Origin: Altererythrobacter sp.
GTDB taxonomy: Bacteria; Pseudomonadota; Alphaproteobacteria; Sphingomonadales; Sphingomonadaceae
Direction of reading: 5' to 3'
Assembly (NCBI GenBank): GCA_029265155.1
Contig: JAJUJV010000004.1
Location: 1-43,365, forward strand
DNA length: 43,365 nucleotides
In this document: positions 37,009 through 43,365 of the stretch, piece by piece
Layout of the letters: each line of letters starts with the position of its first letter
How positions within the stretch are numbered: position 1 is the first letter of the stretch
Position numbers and translations under genes: made by a program
Notes under the pieces: generated by a model
Told to the model about the DNA's origin: nothing
What the model saw: only the letters and a program-made list of their open reading frames with translations
Databases searched by the model: none

Positions 37009-38392
37009 GCCGATATCCGGCGCGAAGCCATGGCGGGATGGGCGTCATGATGCGTCTTGTCCCACTCCGGCTTGGCCCCGCGCAGTGTCCGCAAATAGGC
37101 GAACATCGCTCGCCGCCCTGCCATGATCGCGATGAAGTTGGAGACAAAGATGCGCGGGACCGCCAGCAGTCCTTCGCGCCAACCGTACTCGCGCGACGTG
37201 AAAGCGAACCGCACGATCATGCGCCACAGCAGGCTTGCCGTGTTGGCAGCGATCAGCGCCTTCAACAGCGGATCGCTACCCCAGGATTGCACCAGACCGA
37301 GACCGCCCGCCAGCCAGAGCGCTCCGCTCAGGATCAGCAGGAGATAGCCGGTGAACAGCACCAGCGCGGTCCCGGACCGCGGCGGTCCCGCAGCCGCATC
37401 CAGCGCTCCCCGATGCCGCCGTGCCAGCCCAGCCGATCCCATCCCTGCAGCGCGATGCCGTGAATCCATCGCGCCTTCTGCCGTACAGCTTGATCGACAC
37501 GCCCGGGAAAACACGCTCTCGTCGCGACGAGGCGGCCATCTTCGCCTCGCGCGCGCACGAAGCGAGTGCGTCCTCCCGCTGCCTTGATTCGCAACCCCAG
37601 CTCGTAGTCTTCGGTCAGCGAGTCCACCGAGAAAGGACCGTCGCCGCCGGCCGCCATGAAGCGCAGCACCGGGCGGGCAATCGCACAGCCCACGCCAGCG
37701 GACGGAACAGCGGCCGCAAGTGCCTGCCGCACCAGCATCGCTTTGCCATGATCTTCGGCGAACTCGTCACAGTAATGGCTCCCGACCCAGCGCGAGCTGG
37801 CTTGCACCTCCGGCAGGACCGGGGGTTGGATGAATTCGGCGTGTTCGAGAGCGCGGTCGAATGCAGCTAGAGCAGCCGGATCGACCATGTCCTCCGCGTC
37901 ATGCAGGACGACCATCCGGGCGTGATAACCGCAATGCTGTTGGTCGCGTTCGAGCGCGGCGTAGAGTGTGTTCAGGCAATCGGCCTTGGTCGTCGGACCA
38001 TGCCGTTCATGCACAACGACTTTGACGCGCGCATCGCCGCCAGCTCCGCGGCGCACCGCCTCGGCGGTGTCAGGATCGTTGGCGTAGCATCCGACGAAGA
38101 TCCGCAGGTCCCGTTGCGGCCACGCTGCCAACGCATGCGCCACTGTAAACTCGATAACCTGCGCTTCCTGCCAGGCCGGAATAAGAACCGCGGCGCGGCC
38201 CGAGAGCGGCCTTGCCGTCAGCGCCGCGCGGGAGATTTCCTCCGTCTTGGCCCTGCCGGTGAGTTTCAGCGAGATCCAGGTGAGATCGACGGCAAACTCG
38301 TCGAGCGCGCCCCAGAGAAAGAACGCAGCAGCGAAAAGCAGCAGCTCGTGCTCAACGAGCGCGAGCCACTGGATCAGTGACCAATCCCCCAT
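37005..38392 (-). pseudogene. NfrB-like membrane glycosyltransferase with a one-base frameshift
   Basis: This encodes a family 2 glycosyltransferase of about 462 residues. The first frame has an N-terminal helix, VLIPAWQEAQVIEF, the GPTTKADCLNTLY substrate loop, LHDAEDMVDP (the DxD-type metal site), SLTEDYELGLRIK (the acceptor motif) and QKARWIHGIALQGWDRLGW. It then runs into RDRRGPGPRW and a stop at 37334. The expected continuation, TALVLFTGYLLLILSG with two more membrane helices, is in the -1 frame and runs to 37005. Deletion of a single base near 37374-37383 explains this. There is no slippery heptamer. ATG 38392 sits next to a run of six G that could act as the ribosome site. It is either a recently broken gene or a sequencing error. 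Confidence 0.85.
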
Positions 38393-38396
38393 GTCA

Positions 38397-38423
38397 CCCC
38401 CCGTAGGTGGAACCACCTAGGGG
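38397..38423 (-). promoter_or_regulatory. Hairpin that may hide the glycosyltransferase ribosome site
   Basis: TAGGTGG (38404-38410) and CCACCTA (38413-38419) form a perfect 16-base inverted repeat with a 2-base centre. On the minus strand it is flanked by CCCC upstream and six G downstream, so the stem can extend by four pairs with one bulged base. That would bury the G run that serves as the ribosome site 4 bases before the ATG at 38392. A protein operator is an equal possibility. Confidence 0.5.
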
Positions 38424-38526
38424 AGAGGTCTCATGAGTCCGCTAGTCCTGCAAGATCAATTACATCCGCAACGGAGGAACCCGCGTGGATCAGATCGCGG
38501 CGATCCCCGATTGCAGATGCCTGAGC

Positions 38527-38829
38527 TCAGTCGCGCTTGGCGACTGGAGCGTCATCCCCAAGGTCTTGGAACCACGCTTCGACCGGGCCGCTGAGCTTGA
38601 GCGTCAGCGGTTTCCCGCGGCGATCCATGGTCTTCCCCGCTTGGACGCGCACCCATCCTTCGGAGATGCAGTATTCCTCGACATTCGTACGCTCGACGCC
38701 CTTGAAGCGAATGCCGACACCGCGTTGCAACAGGTCGGCGTTGAAGTGTTCGCTCGAAGGATCGATGGCCAGCCGGTCGGGCGGGAGGTCGGTGGAAGAA
38801 CCAGTCTGCTCAGGTGTCTCGTCGCTCAT
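38527..38829 (-). CDS. DUF3297 family protein
   Basis: A 100-residue protein matching the DUF3297 family by its core: DRLAIDPSSEHFNADLL, GVGIRFKGVERTNVEEYCISEGWVRV, then AGKTMDRRGKPLTLKL and a short tail. The N-terminal 15 residues are acidic and probably disordered. It is cytoplasmic with no signal or membrane segment. The function of the family is unknown. It follows the acidic repeat protein gene by 30 bases with no terminator between, so it is probably expressed from the sigma-EcfG-like promoter at 39292-39317. Confidence 0.85.
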   Translation of the reverse strand: MSDETPEQTGSSTDLPPDRLAIDPSSEHFNADLLQRGVGIRFKGVERTNVEEYCISEGWVRVQAGKTMDRRGKPLTLKLSGPVEAWFQDLGDDAPVAKRD

Positions 38830-38859
38830 CAGGCGCGCTTAGCCGGACGGCGGCGAAAA

Positions 38860-39270
38860 TCAATCCGGAGGCGGCGTCTCGCCGGGAGTAGCGCCGGGCT
38901 GCGGCTGGATTTCATCGGGACTGTTTGCCGGACGATCGAAATCACCCTGTCCCGGCGCCACTTCGTCGGGCGAGCTTTCCGGCACGTCGCTGTCACCTTG
39001 GCCGGGCACGATCTCATCCGGTTGGCCGCCCGGAAAATCGCGATCGCCACCGTTATCGGTGGCGTTGGCACTAGCGCCATCGAATAGCACCTCATCCTCG
39101 CGCGAACGATTGAAGTGCGCCGGTTGTGAGCCCGGCGCATCGCTGTCGCCGCTGTCATGGGTAAGCTCTGCCGCATCTTGGGCAGCAGCGTGGGAGTCGA
39201 TCACCGGGGGTGTCCCAGGCGGGACGGTTGGCTGGCGGTAATCGGCGCTGGCATAAGTGTGGTCGACCAT
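38860..39270 (-). CDS. Acidic tandem-repeat protein of unknown function
   Basis: A 136-residue, strongly acidic and proline-rich protein with no membrane segment or signal, probably disordered. Residues 75-125 are three 17-residue repeats: GDRDFPGGQPDEIVPGQ, GDSDVPESSPDEVAPGQ and GDFDRPANSPDEIQPQP. A fourth degenerate copy (GDSDAPGSQP) lies at 41-50. The shared core is G-D-x-D-x-P-x-x-x-P-D-E-[IV]. ATG 39270 is chosen because GAGAGGA lies just upstream and a stress-type promoter lies just beyond that. I recognise it only as a recurrent sphingomonad type of small protein. It may bind cations or act as a desiccation-type protectant, which is speculation. Confidence 0.75.
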   Translation of the reverse strand: MVDHTYASADYRQPTVPPGTPPVIDSHAAAQDAAELTHDSGDSDAPGSQPAHFNRSREDEVLFDGASANATDNGGDRDFPGGQPDEIVPGQGDSDVPESSPDEVAPGQGDFDRPANSPDEIQPQPGATPGETPPPD

Positions 39271-39291
39271 GGGAAATCCTCTCGTACACGA

Positions 39292-39317
39292 AACGCCCTG
39301 TGGGTTGCGACCGTTCC
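39292..39317 (-). promoter_or_regulatory. Putative sigma-EcfG general-stress promoter
   Basis: On the minus strand GGAAC (39313-39317) is followed after exactly 17 bases by CGTT (39292-39295). This is a perfect match to the alphaproteobacterial general-stress consensus GGAAC-N16/17-CGTT. The expected start lies about 15 bases before the GAGAGGA ribosome site and ATG 39270 of the acidic repeat gene. Confidence 0.75.
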
Positions 39318-39365
39318 ATCGCGGCATGCCGCCCGCCGTATCGCTTGCCCTTTCCGCCGTGCACT

Positions 39366-39401
39366 CGTAAGGGCGCCTCTTCGTTTTTCGCGGGCCTTAC
39401 G
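39366..39401. repeat. Inverted repeat upstream of tRNA-Leu
   Basis: CGTAAGG (39366-39372) and CCTTACG (39395-39401) are perfect 7-base arms separated by 22 bases. They lie in the gap between the divergent repeat-protein promoter and tRNA-Leu. The function is unknown. The tRNA promoter itself was not found. Confidence 0.35.
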
Positions 39402-39423
39402 GCCTGCAGGTATCGTCGGGCTT

Positions 39424-39508
39424 GCGGGCGTGGCGGAACTGGTAGACGCGCTGGATTTAGGTTCCAGTATCGCAAGATGTGGGGGTTCGAGTCCCTTCGC
39501 CCGCACCA
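39424..39508 (+). tRNA. tRNA-Leu (anticodon UAG)
   Basis: An 85-base class II tRNA. The acceptor arms GCGGGCG and CGCCCGC pair fully, followed by A and an encoded CCA (39506-39508). The anticodon stem CTGGA/TCCAG encloses the loop TTTAGGT, giving the anticodon TAG at 39458-39460, which reads CUA and other CUN codons. The long variable arm (TATCGCAAGATGT) is typical of tRNA-Leu, and the T-arm contains GTTCGAGTC. It lies directly upstream of tig. Confidence 0.97.
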
Positions 39509-39524
39509 GTTCCGGCGCCGGAAC
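39509..39524. repeat. 16-base perfect palindrome abutting tRNA-Leu
   Basis: GTTCCGGCGCCGGAAC is fully self-complementary and starts at the base after the tRNA CCA. It ends 29 bases before the tig start. It may mark tRNA 3' processing, act as a weak terminator, or be an operator for tig. Confidence 0.5.
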
Positions 39525-39553
39525 GGCCTAAGGTTTGTTCGGAAGGCATTGGA

Positions 39554-41143
39554 ATGCAGATCGTCGAGAAGACCAACGAAGGGCTCAAGCGCGCATATAC
39601 GGTAAAGATCCCTGCCAAGGAGATCGAGGCGCGAATCGACGCCGAGGTGAAGAAGGTGGCGCCGCAAGTGCGCATGCCGGGGTTCCGCCCCGGGAAGGTG
39701 CCGGCCAACCTGATCCGCAAGATGCACGGCGATGCCCTGCATTCCGATGCATTCAACGCCAGCGTGCGAGAATCGATCGACTCGCTGATGCAAGAGAAGA
39801 AACTGCGCCCTGCGTTGCAGCCGAAGGTCGACCTCCAGCCCGACTATAAGCAGGGCCAGGACGCGGAATTGACCGTCGAACTGGAAGTGCTGCCCGAGAT
39901 CGAAGCGCCGTCGCTCGACGGACTGAAGCTTGAGAAGCTGACGGTGCCGGTAAGCGACGAGACGCTCGAGGAGGCGCTGCAGCGGCTCGCATCGAACCAG
40001 AAGAGCTATAACGACGCCCCGAAGACCAAAAAGGCCGCCGAGGGCGACCAGCTGATCATCGACTTTGTCGGTCGCGTGGACGGCGAGGAGTTTGAGGGGG
40101 GCAAGGCCGAAGGCACGCCGCTGGTGATCGGCGCCGGGCGCTTCATTCCGGGTTTCGAAGAGCAGCTGACCGGCACGAAGGCCGGCGAGACCAAGACGAT
40201 CCAGGTGACCTTCCCGGCCGACTATCCGGCGGCCGAACTGAAAGGCAAGGAAGCCGAGTTCGACGTGACCGTTCAGAAGGTTCAGGTCGAGAGCGAAACC
40301 AATATTGACGACGACTTCGCAAAATCGCTCGGCCTCGACAGCCTCGACAAGCTCAAGGAGCTGATGAAGGCTCAGCTCGAGCAGGAGACCGCCGGCCTCA
40401 CCCGCACGCAGATGAAGCGCCAGCTCCTCGACAAGTTGGCGGCGGACCACGACTTCGACGTGCCGCAGACGATGGTCGATGCTGAGTTCGACCAGATCTG
40501 GCGCCAGCTTCAGGCGGAAATCGCCCGCGAGGACGATCCGGAAGCCGGCCTCAAGGAAATCGAGGCCGAGAAGGACGATTACCGCCGCATTGCCGAGCGC
40601 CGCGTGCGCCTGGGGCTGCTGCTGTCCGAGATCGGCCAGAAGAACGGCGTCGAAGTCACCGCGCAGGAAATGGGCATGCTGATCCAGCAGGCCGCCCAGC
40701 AGTACCGCCCCGAAGACCGAGAGCGGTTCGTCGAGTACGTCCGCCAGGACGCGATGGCCCAGGCGCAGCTGCGCGCGCCGCTCTACGAGGACAAGGTCGT
40801 CGACTTCCTGTTCGACAAGGCCGAGATCACCGAACGGGAAGTGACCCGCGAGGAACTCGAAGCGGCCATCGAAGCCGAGGAAGGCGCCTCTGCTCCGGAA
40901 CCGGCGAAGAAGAAGGCGGCACCGAAGAAGACCGCCAAGAAAACTGCCGCCAAGAGCGGCGAAGGCGAAGCGGCTAAGAAGGCTGACAAGCCTGCCAAGA
41001 CCGAGAAGGCGCCTGCGAAGAAGGCCGCTGCCAAGGACAAGGAAGAAGCCAAGCCGGCCGCCAAGAAGAAGTCCGAGGCCAAGCCCGCTGCCGACAAGGC
41101 GGAAAAGAAGCCGGCTGCCAAGAAGGCGGCTGCCAAGAAGTAA
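39554..41143 (+). CDS. tig: Trigger factor with a lysine/alanine-rich C-terminal tail
   Basis: Trigger factor is the ribosome-bound chaperone that meets nascent chains. The ribosome-binding domain has the expected PGFRPGKVPANLI loop (about residue 45), then a PPIase domain (about 155-240, QLIIDFVGRVDGEEFEGG) and the helical chaperone arms. The tail is unusual. From about residue 449 to 529 it consists of 29 Lys and 27 Ala among 81 residues with Pro, Glu and Thr, like histone H1 tails. The total of 529 compares with 432 in E. coli. ATG 39554 has GGAAGG just upstream and gives the canonical MQIVEKTNEGLKRAY. It is followed by clpP and clpX, the standard order. Confidence 0.94.
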   Translation: MQIVEKTNEGLKRAYTVKIPAKEIEARIDAEVKKVAPQVRMPGFRPGKVPANLIRKMHGDALHSDAFNASVRESIDSLMQEKKLRPALQPKVDLQPDYKQGQDAELTVELEVLPEIEAPSLDGLKLEKLTVPVSDETLEEALQRLASNQKSYNDAPKTKKAAEGDQLIIDFVGRVDGEEFEGGKAEGTPLVIGAGRFIPGFEEQLTGTKAGETKTIQVTFPADYPAAELKGKEAEFDVTVQKVQVESETNIDDDFAKSLGLDSLDKLKELMKAQLEQETAGLTRTQMKRQLLDKLAADHDFDVPQTMVDAEFDQIWRQLQAEIAREDDPEAGLKEIEAEKDDYRRIAERRVRLGLLLSEIGQKNGVEVTAQEMGMLIQQAAQQYRPEDRERFVEYVRQDAMAQAQLRAPLYEDKVVDFLFDKAEITEREVTREELEAAIEAEEGASAPEPAKKKAAPKKTAKKTAAKSGEGEAAKKADKPAKTEKAPAKKAAAKDKEEAKPAAKKKSEAKPAADKAEKKPAAKKAAAKK

Positions 41144-41150
41144 ACAGGTC

Positions 41151-41178
41151 GCAGCCCCGTCGGTGACGGCGGGGCTGC
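41151..41178 (+). terminator. Stem-loop after tig
   Basis: GCAGCCCCG (41151-41159) and CGGGGCTGC (41170-41178) form a perfect 9-base stem 7 bases after the tig stop. The 3' side has no T run, so termination may be partial or rho-assisted. Confidence 0.55.
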
Positions 41179-41248
41179 GCAGGCTTGCGGTCGATCGCGT
41201 CCGGCCCATTGCATCGCATCCGTCATGCGGGCGAACCAAACGAACGGC

Positions 41249-41277
41249 CTTGAACAAGCGCCGGTCAGACGCGACAT
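41249..41277 (+). promoter_or_regulatory. Possible heat-shock promoter of clpP
   Basis: CTTGAA (41249-41254) is followed after 17 bases by CGACAT (41272-41277), compared with the sigma-32 pattern CTTGAA-N13-17-CCCCAT. The -35 is perfect and the -10 matches 4 of 6. It lies about 30 bases before the clpP ATG. clpP is a common heat-shock gene, but the match is only moderate. Confidence 0.35.
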
Positions 41278-41306
41278 AGGTCTCGCTTCAAGACGAGAGG
41301 AATTCC

Positions 41307-42008
41307 ATGATCGACGTGTTCGGCGGCATCGGCGGGGGCTATGGCGCCCAAGGCAAGTTCACCACCGACCCGGTGACCGGCGCGCTCGTGCCCGTAGTGG
41401 TCGAAAGCACCAGCCGCGGCGAGCGCAGCTTCGACATCTTCAGCCGCCTGCTGCGCGAGCGGATCGTGTTCGTCACCGGCGAGGTCGAGGACCAGATGGC
41501 CTCGCTGATTGTCGCTCAGTTGCTGTTCCTCGAAAGCGAGAACAGCCAGGACATCTCGATGTACATCAACTCGCCCGGAGGCGTGGTGACCGCCGGCATG
41601 GCGATCCACGACACCATGCAGTACATCAAGCCGAAGGTCCGCACCGTGTGCGTCGGCCAGGCGGCGTCGATGGGCAGCTTCCTCCTCGCCGCGGGTGAGC
41701 CGGGCATGCGCGTGGCGCTGCCCAACGCGCGGATCATGGTCCACCAGCCCTCGGGCGGCGCGCGCGGCATGGCCTCGGACATCGAAATCCAGGCCAAGGA
41801 AATATTGCGCATCCGCCGGCGGATGAACGATCTCTACGCCAAGTATACCGGCCAGACGCTGACCGACATCGAGAAGGCGATGGACCGCGACACCTTCCTC
41901 GAAGCCGAGGAAGCGCTGAAGTTCGGCATCGTCGACAAGGTCTTCGCCCATCGGCCGAAGGACCAGGAAACTGGTAACGAGAGCGGTTCCGGCGGCGCCC
42001 CTGAATGA
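41307..42008 (+). CDS. clpP: ATP-dependent Clp protease proteolytic subunit
   Basis: ClpP is the self-compartmentalised serine protease that degrades proteins delivered by ClpX or ClpA. The 233-residue protein contains the catalytic triad S121 (GQAASMGS), H146 (MVHQPSGG) and D195 (AMDRD). The first 35 residues are a longer N-terminal region than in E. coli and include a Gly-rich [12 protein letters not shown] start. The last 18 residues are polar. GAGAGGA lies just before the ATG. It lies between tig and clpX, as in most proteobacteria. Confidence 0.97.
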   Translation: MIDVFGGIGGGYGAQGKFTTDPVTGALVPVVVESTSRGERSFDIFSRLLRERIVFVTGEVEDQMASLIVAQLLFLESENSQDISMYINSPGGVVTAGMAIHDTMQYIKPKVRTVCVGQAASMGSFLLAAGEPGMRVALPNARIMVHQPSGGARGMASDIEIQAKEILRIRRRMNDLYAKYTGQTLTDIEKAMDRDTFLEAEEALKFGIVDKVFAHRPKDQETGNESGSGGAPE

Positions 42009-42025
42009 GATTTCAGGCTTCGCCC

Positions 42026-42040
42026 GCGGAAACTTTCCGC
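42026..42040. repeat. Palindrome after clpP
   Basis: GCGGAAA and TTTCCGC flank a single C. As RNA it forms a 5-6 base stem 17 bases after the clpP stop. It may be a weak terminator or an operator. Confidence 0.35.
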
Positions 42041-42114
42041 CGCTGAGTTGTAGGAAATTGGCAACCTTGCCCCTTCAGGCTGCAGCAAGCCCGGGGGAAT
42101 TAAGGTTGATACGA

Positions 42115-42142
42115 TTGATATTGATGCCTCCGGGACTACATT
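42115..42142 (+). promoter_or_regulatory. Possible sigma-70 promoter of clpX
   Basis: TTGATA (42115-42120) and TACATT (42137-42142) are separated by 16 bases, compared with the consensus TTGACA-N17-TATAAT. The -35 matches 5 of 6 and the -10 matches 4 of 6. TTGAT occurs three times in the short AT-rich stretch 42106-42125. It would give clpX its own transcript with a leader of about 50 bases. Confidence 0.4.
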
Positions 42143-42156
42143 CCGGGGGCGAATCC

Positions 42157-42180
42157 CTGACGCGTCAGCTCCTCTGACGC
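42157..42180 (+). promoter_or_regulatory. Alternative-hairpin element before clpX
   Basis: CTGACGCGTCAG (42157-42168) is a perfect 12-base palindrome. Its second half (GCGTCAG, 42162-42168) can instead pair with CTGACGC (42174-42180) across a 5-base loop. The two pairings exclude each other, and the second ends 19 bases before ATG 42200. It could control translation or bind a regulator. Confidence 0.4.
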
Positions 42181-42199
42181 CGGGGTCATGGACGAGAAT

Positions 42200-43365
42200 A
42201 TGACCAAACTAAGCGGATCCGACAGCAAGAGCACCCTGTACTGCAGCTTCTGCGGTAAATCGCAGCACGAGGTGCGCAAGCTGATTGCGGGCCCGACCGT
42301 GTTCATCTGCGACGAATGCGTCGAGCTGTGCAACGACATCATCCGCGAGGAAACCAAGGGCGGCATCGCCGGCAAGAAGGACGGCGGCGTGCCTACGCCG
42401 CAGGAAATCTGCAACGTCCTCAACGACTACGTGATCGGCCAAGACCGCGCCAAGCGTGTGCTCTCGGTCGCCGTGCACAACCACTACAAGCGGCTCAAGC
42501 ACTCGGGGAAGTCGGGCGACGTCGAACTGGCGAAGTCCAACATCCTGCTCGTCGGCCCGACCGGCAGCGGCAAGACGCTGCTCGCGCAAACCCTGGCGCG
42601 CACCTTCGACGTGCCCTTTACGATGGCCGACGCAACCACACTTACCGAAGCCGGTTATGTGGGTGAGGATGTTGAAAATATAATCCTCAAGCTCCTCCAG
42701 GCCAGCGACTACAACGTCGAGAAGGCCCAGCACGGCATCGTCTACATCGACGAGATCGACAAGATCACCCGCAAGGCGGAAAATCCTTCGATCACCCGCG
42801 ATGTCTCGGGCGAAGGCGTGCAGCAGGCCCTGCTCAAGCTGATGGAAGGCACCACCGCTTCCGTTCCCCCGCAGGGCGGGCGCAAGCACCCGCAGCAGGA
42901 GTTCCTGCAGGTCGACACGACCAACATCCTGTTCATCTGCGGCGGCGCGTTTTCGGGCCTTGAGAAGATCATCGGCGATCGCCTGCAGAAGCGCTCGATC
43001 GGCTTCGGCGCCCACGTCGCTGATCCGCAGCAGGCGCGCGTCGGCGAGATGCTCGAGAAGTGCGAGCCGGAAGACCTGCTCAAGTTCGGGCTGATCCCCG
43101 AATTCGTCGGTCGCCTGCCGGTGATCGCCACGCTGCATGACCTCGACGTAGCGGCGCTGGTGACGATCCTCAGCGAGCCGAAGAATGCGCTGGTCAAGCA
43201 GTATGCGAAGCTGTTCGAGCTCGAGGATGTCGAACTGACGTTCACGGACGATGCGCTCGAAGCGATCGCCAAGAAGGCGCTTAAGCGCAAGACCGGAGCC
43301 CGCGGCCTACGCTCGATCGTCGAGGCGATCCTGCTCGACACGATGTTCGACCTGCCCGGCATGGA
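42200..43365 (+). CDS. clpX: ATP-dependent Clp protease ATP-binding subunit ClpX (partial, C-terminal end outside window)
   Basis: ClpX is the AAA+ unfoldase that feeds substrates to ClpP. 388 residues are visible of a usual 420-425. The N-terminal zinc-binding domain has C15, C18, C37 and C40. Walker A is GPTGSGKT (K125). The pore loop GYVG (152-155) follows, then the Walker [11 protein letters not shown], the RKH pore loop (GGRKHP) and the IGF loop ([10 protein letters not shown]) that docks onto ClpP. ATG 42200 gives the canonical [18 protein letters not shown] start. An in-frame ATG 12 bases upstream is possible. The end lies beyond base 43365. Confidence 0.97.
   Translation, partial: MTKLSGSDSKSTLYCSFCGKSQHEVRKLIAGPTVFICDECVELCNDIIREETKGGIAGKKDGGVPTPQEICNVLNDYVIGQDRAKRVLSVAVHNHYKRLKHSGKSGDVELAKSNILLVGPTGSGKTLLAQTLARTFDVPFTMADATTLTEAGYVGEDVENIILKLLQASDYNVEKAQHGIVYIDEIDKITRKAENPSITRDVSGEGVQQALLKLMEGTTASVPPQGGRKHPQQEFLQVDTTNILFICGGAFSGLEKIIGDRLQKRSIGFGAHVADPQQARVGEMLEKCEPEDLLKFGLIPEFVGRLPVIATLHDLDVAALVTILSEPKNALVKQYAKLFELEDVELTFTDDALEAIAKKALKRKTGARGLRSIVEAILLDTMFDLPGM

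Noticed and set aside
37370..37384. Programmed -1 frameshifting in the glycosyltransferase
   Set aside because: There is no slippery heptamer or obvious downstream stimulator. A one-base loss is simpler.
39155..41257. A 700-residue minus-strand open frame
   Set aside because: It is antisense to tig and tRNA-Leu and low-complexity (Leu/Gly runs complementary to the Lys/Ala tail).
1..43365. CRISPR array, prophage, insertion sequence or toxin-antitoxin module
   Set aside because: No regularly spaced repeats, transposase, integrase, phage structural gene or small paired toxin gene was seen.

Overview
The window is a gene-dense, GC-rich stretch of a bacterial chromosome. Gene content and protein style point to an alphaproteobacterium, most likely a sphingomonad (Sphingomonadales, Erythrobacteraceae or a relative). 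Supporting signs are GatCAB transamidosome genes, an ATP12-family chaperone, a DUF3297 protein, a STAS-MlaE permease fusion, an NfrB-like glycosyltransferase paired with a short outer-membrane barrel, and a sigma-EcfG-type promoter. The assignment rests on family recognition, not on a database search.

Layout. 1-2537 (-): clpB, cut by the window edge, with a sigma-32-like promoter. 2866-4317 (+): AMP nucleosidase. 4385-9036: a divergent pair of exported peptidases (M17 aminopeptidase and two-domain M16). 9175-10850 (-): a zinc-dependent alcohol dehydrogenase interrupted by an in-frame TAG, plus a conserved unknown gene. 10963-11202 (+): a small hydrophilic unknown. 11213-17651 (-): a long housekeeping run, rpsU, FKBP isomerase, DUF4153 membrane protein, gatC, gatA, gatB, trmL. 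17843-20980 (+): a tightly overlapping run, crcB, RluA-family synthase, HAD phosphatase, small membrane protein, ATP12 chaperone. 20985-25186 (-): an Mla-type lipid ABC transporter (permease, ATPase, MCE protein, lipoprotein) followed by a quinone-reductase-like flavoprotein. 25280-30567 (+): valS, queE, MATE exporter. 30564-39270 (-): YbaL-type antiporter, HerA-like ATPase, TIGR02186 protein, TauE/SafE permease, barrel protein, a frameshifted glycosyltransferase, DUF3297 protein and an acidic repeat protein under a sigma-EcfG-like promoter. 39424-43365 (+): tRNA-Leu(UAG), tig, clpP and clpX (cut by the window edge).

The proteostasis genes clpB, FKBP, tig, clpP and clpX dominate the two ends. 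Envelope functions (Mla, exported peptidases, exopolysaccharide-type transferase and barrel) fill much of the middle. Two genes, the alcohol dehydrogenase and the glycosyltransferase, carry single disabling lesions in otherwise intact coding sequence. These may be real recent mutations or sequencing errors.

I see no mobile element, CRISPR array, prophage or toxin-antitoxin locus, and no convincing new multi-gene system. The most interesting signals are regulatory: a sigma-EcfG promoter, a sigma-32 promoter whose spacer is an inverted repeat, a hairpin that could hide a ribosome binding site, a terminator 17 bases before a start codon, and alternative hairpins ahead of clpX. A histone-H1-like tail on trigger factor also stands out.
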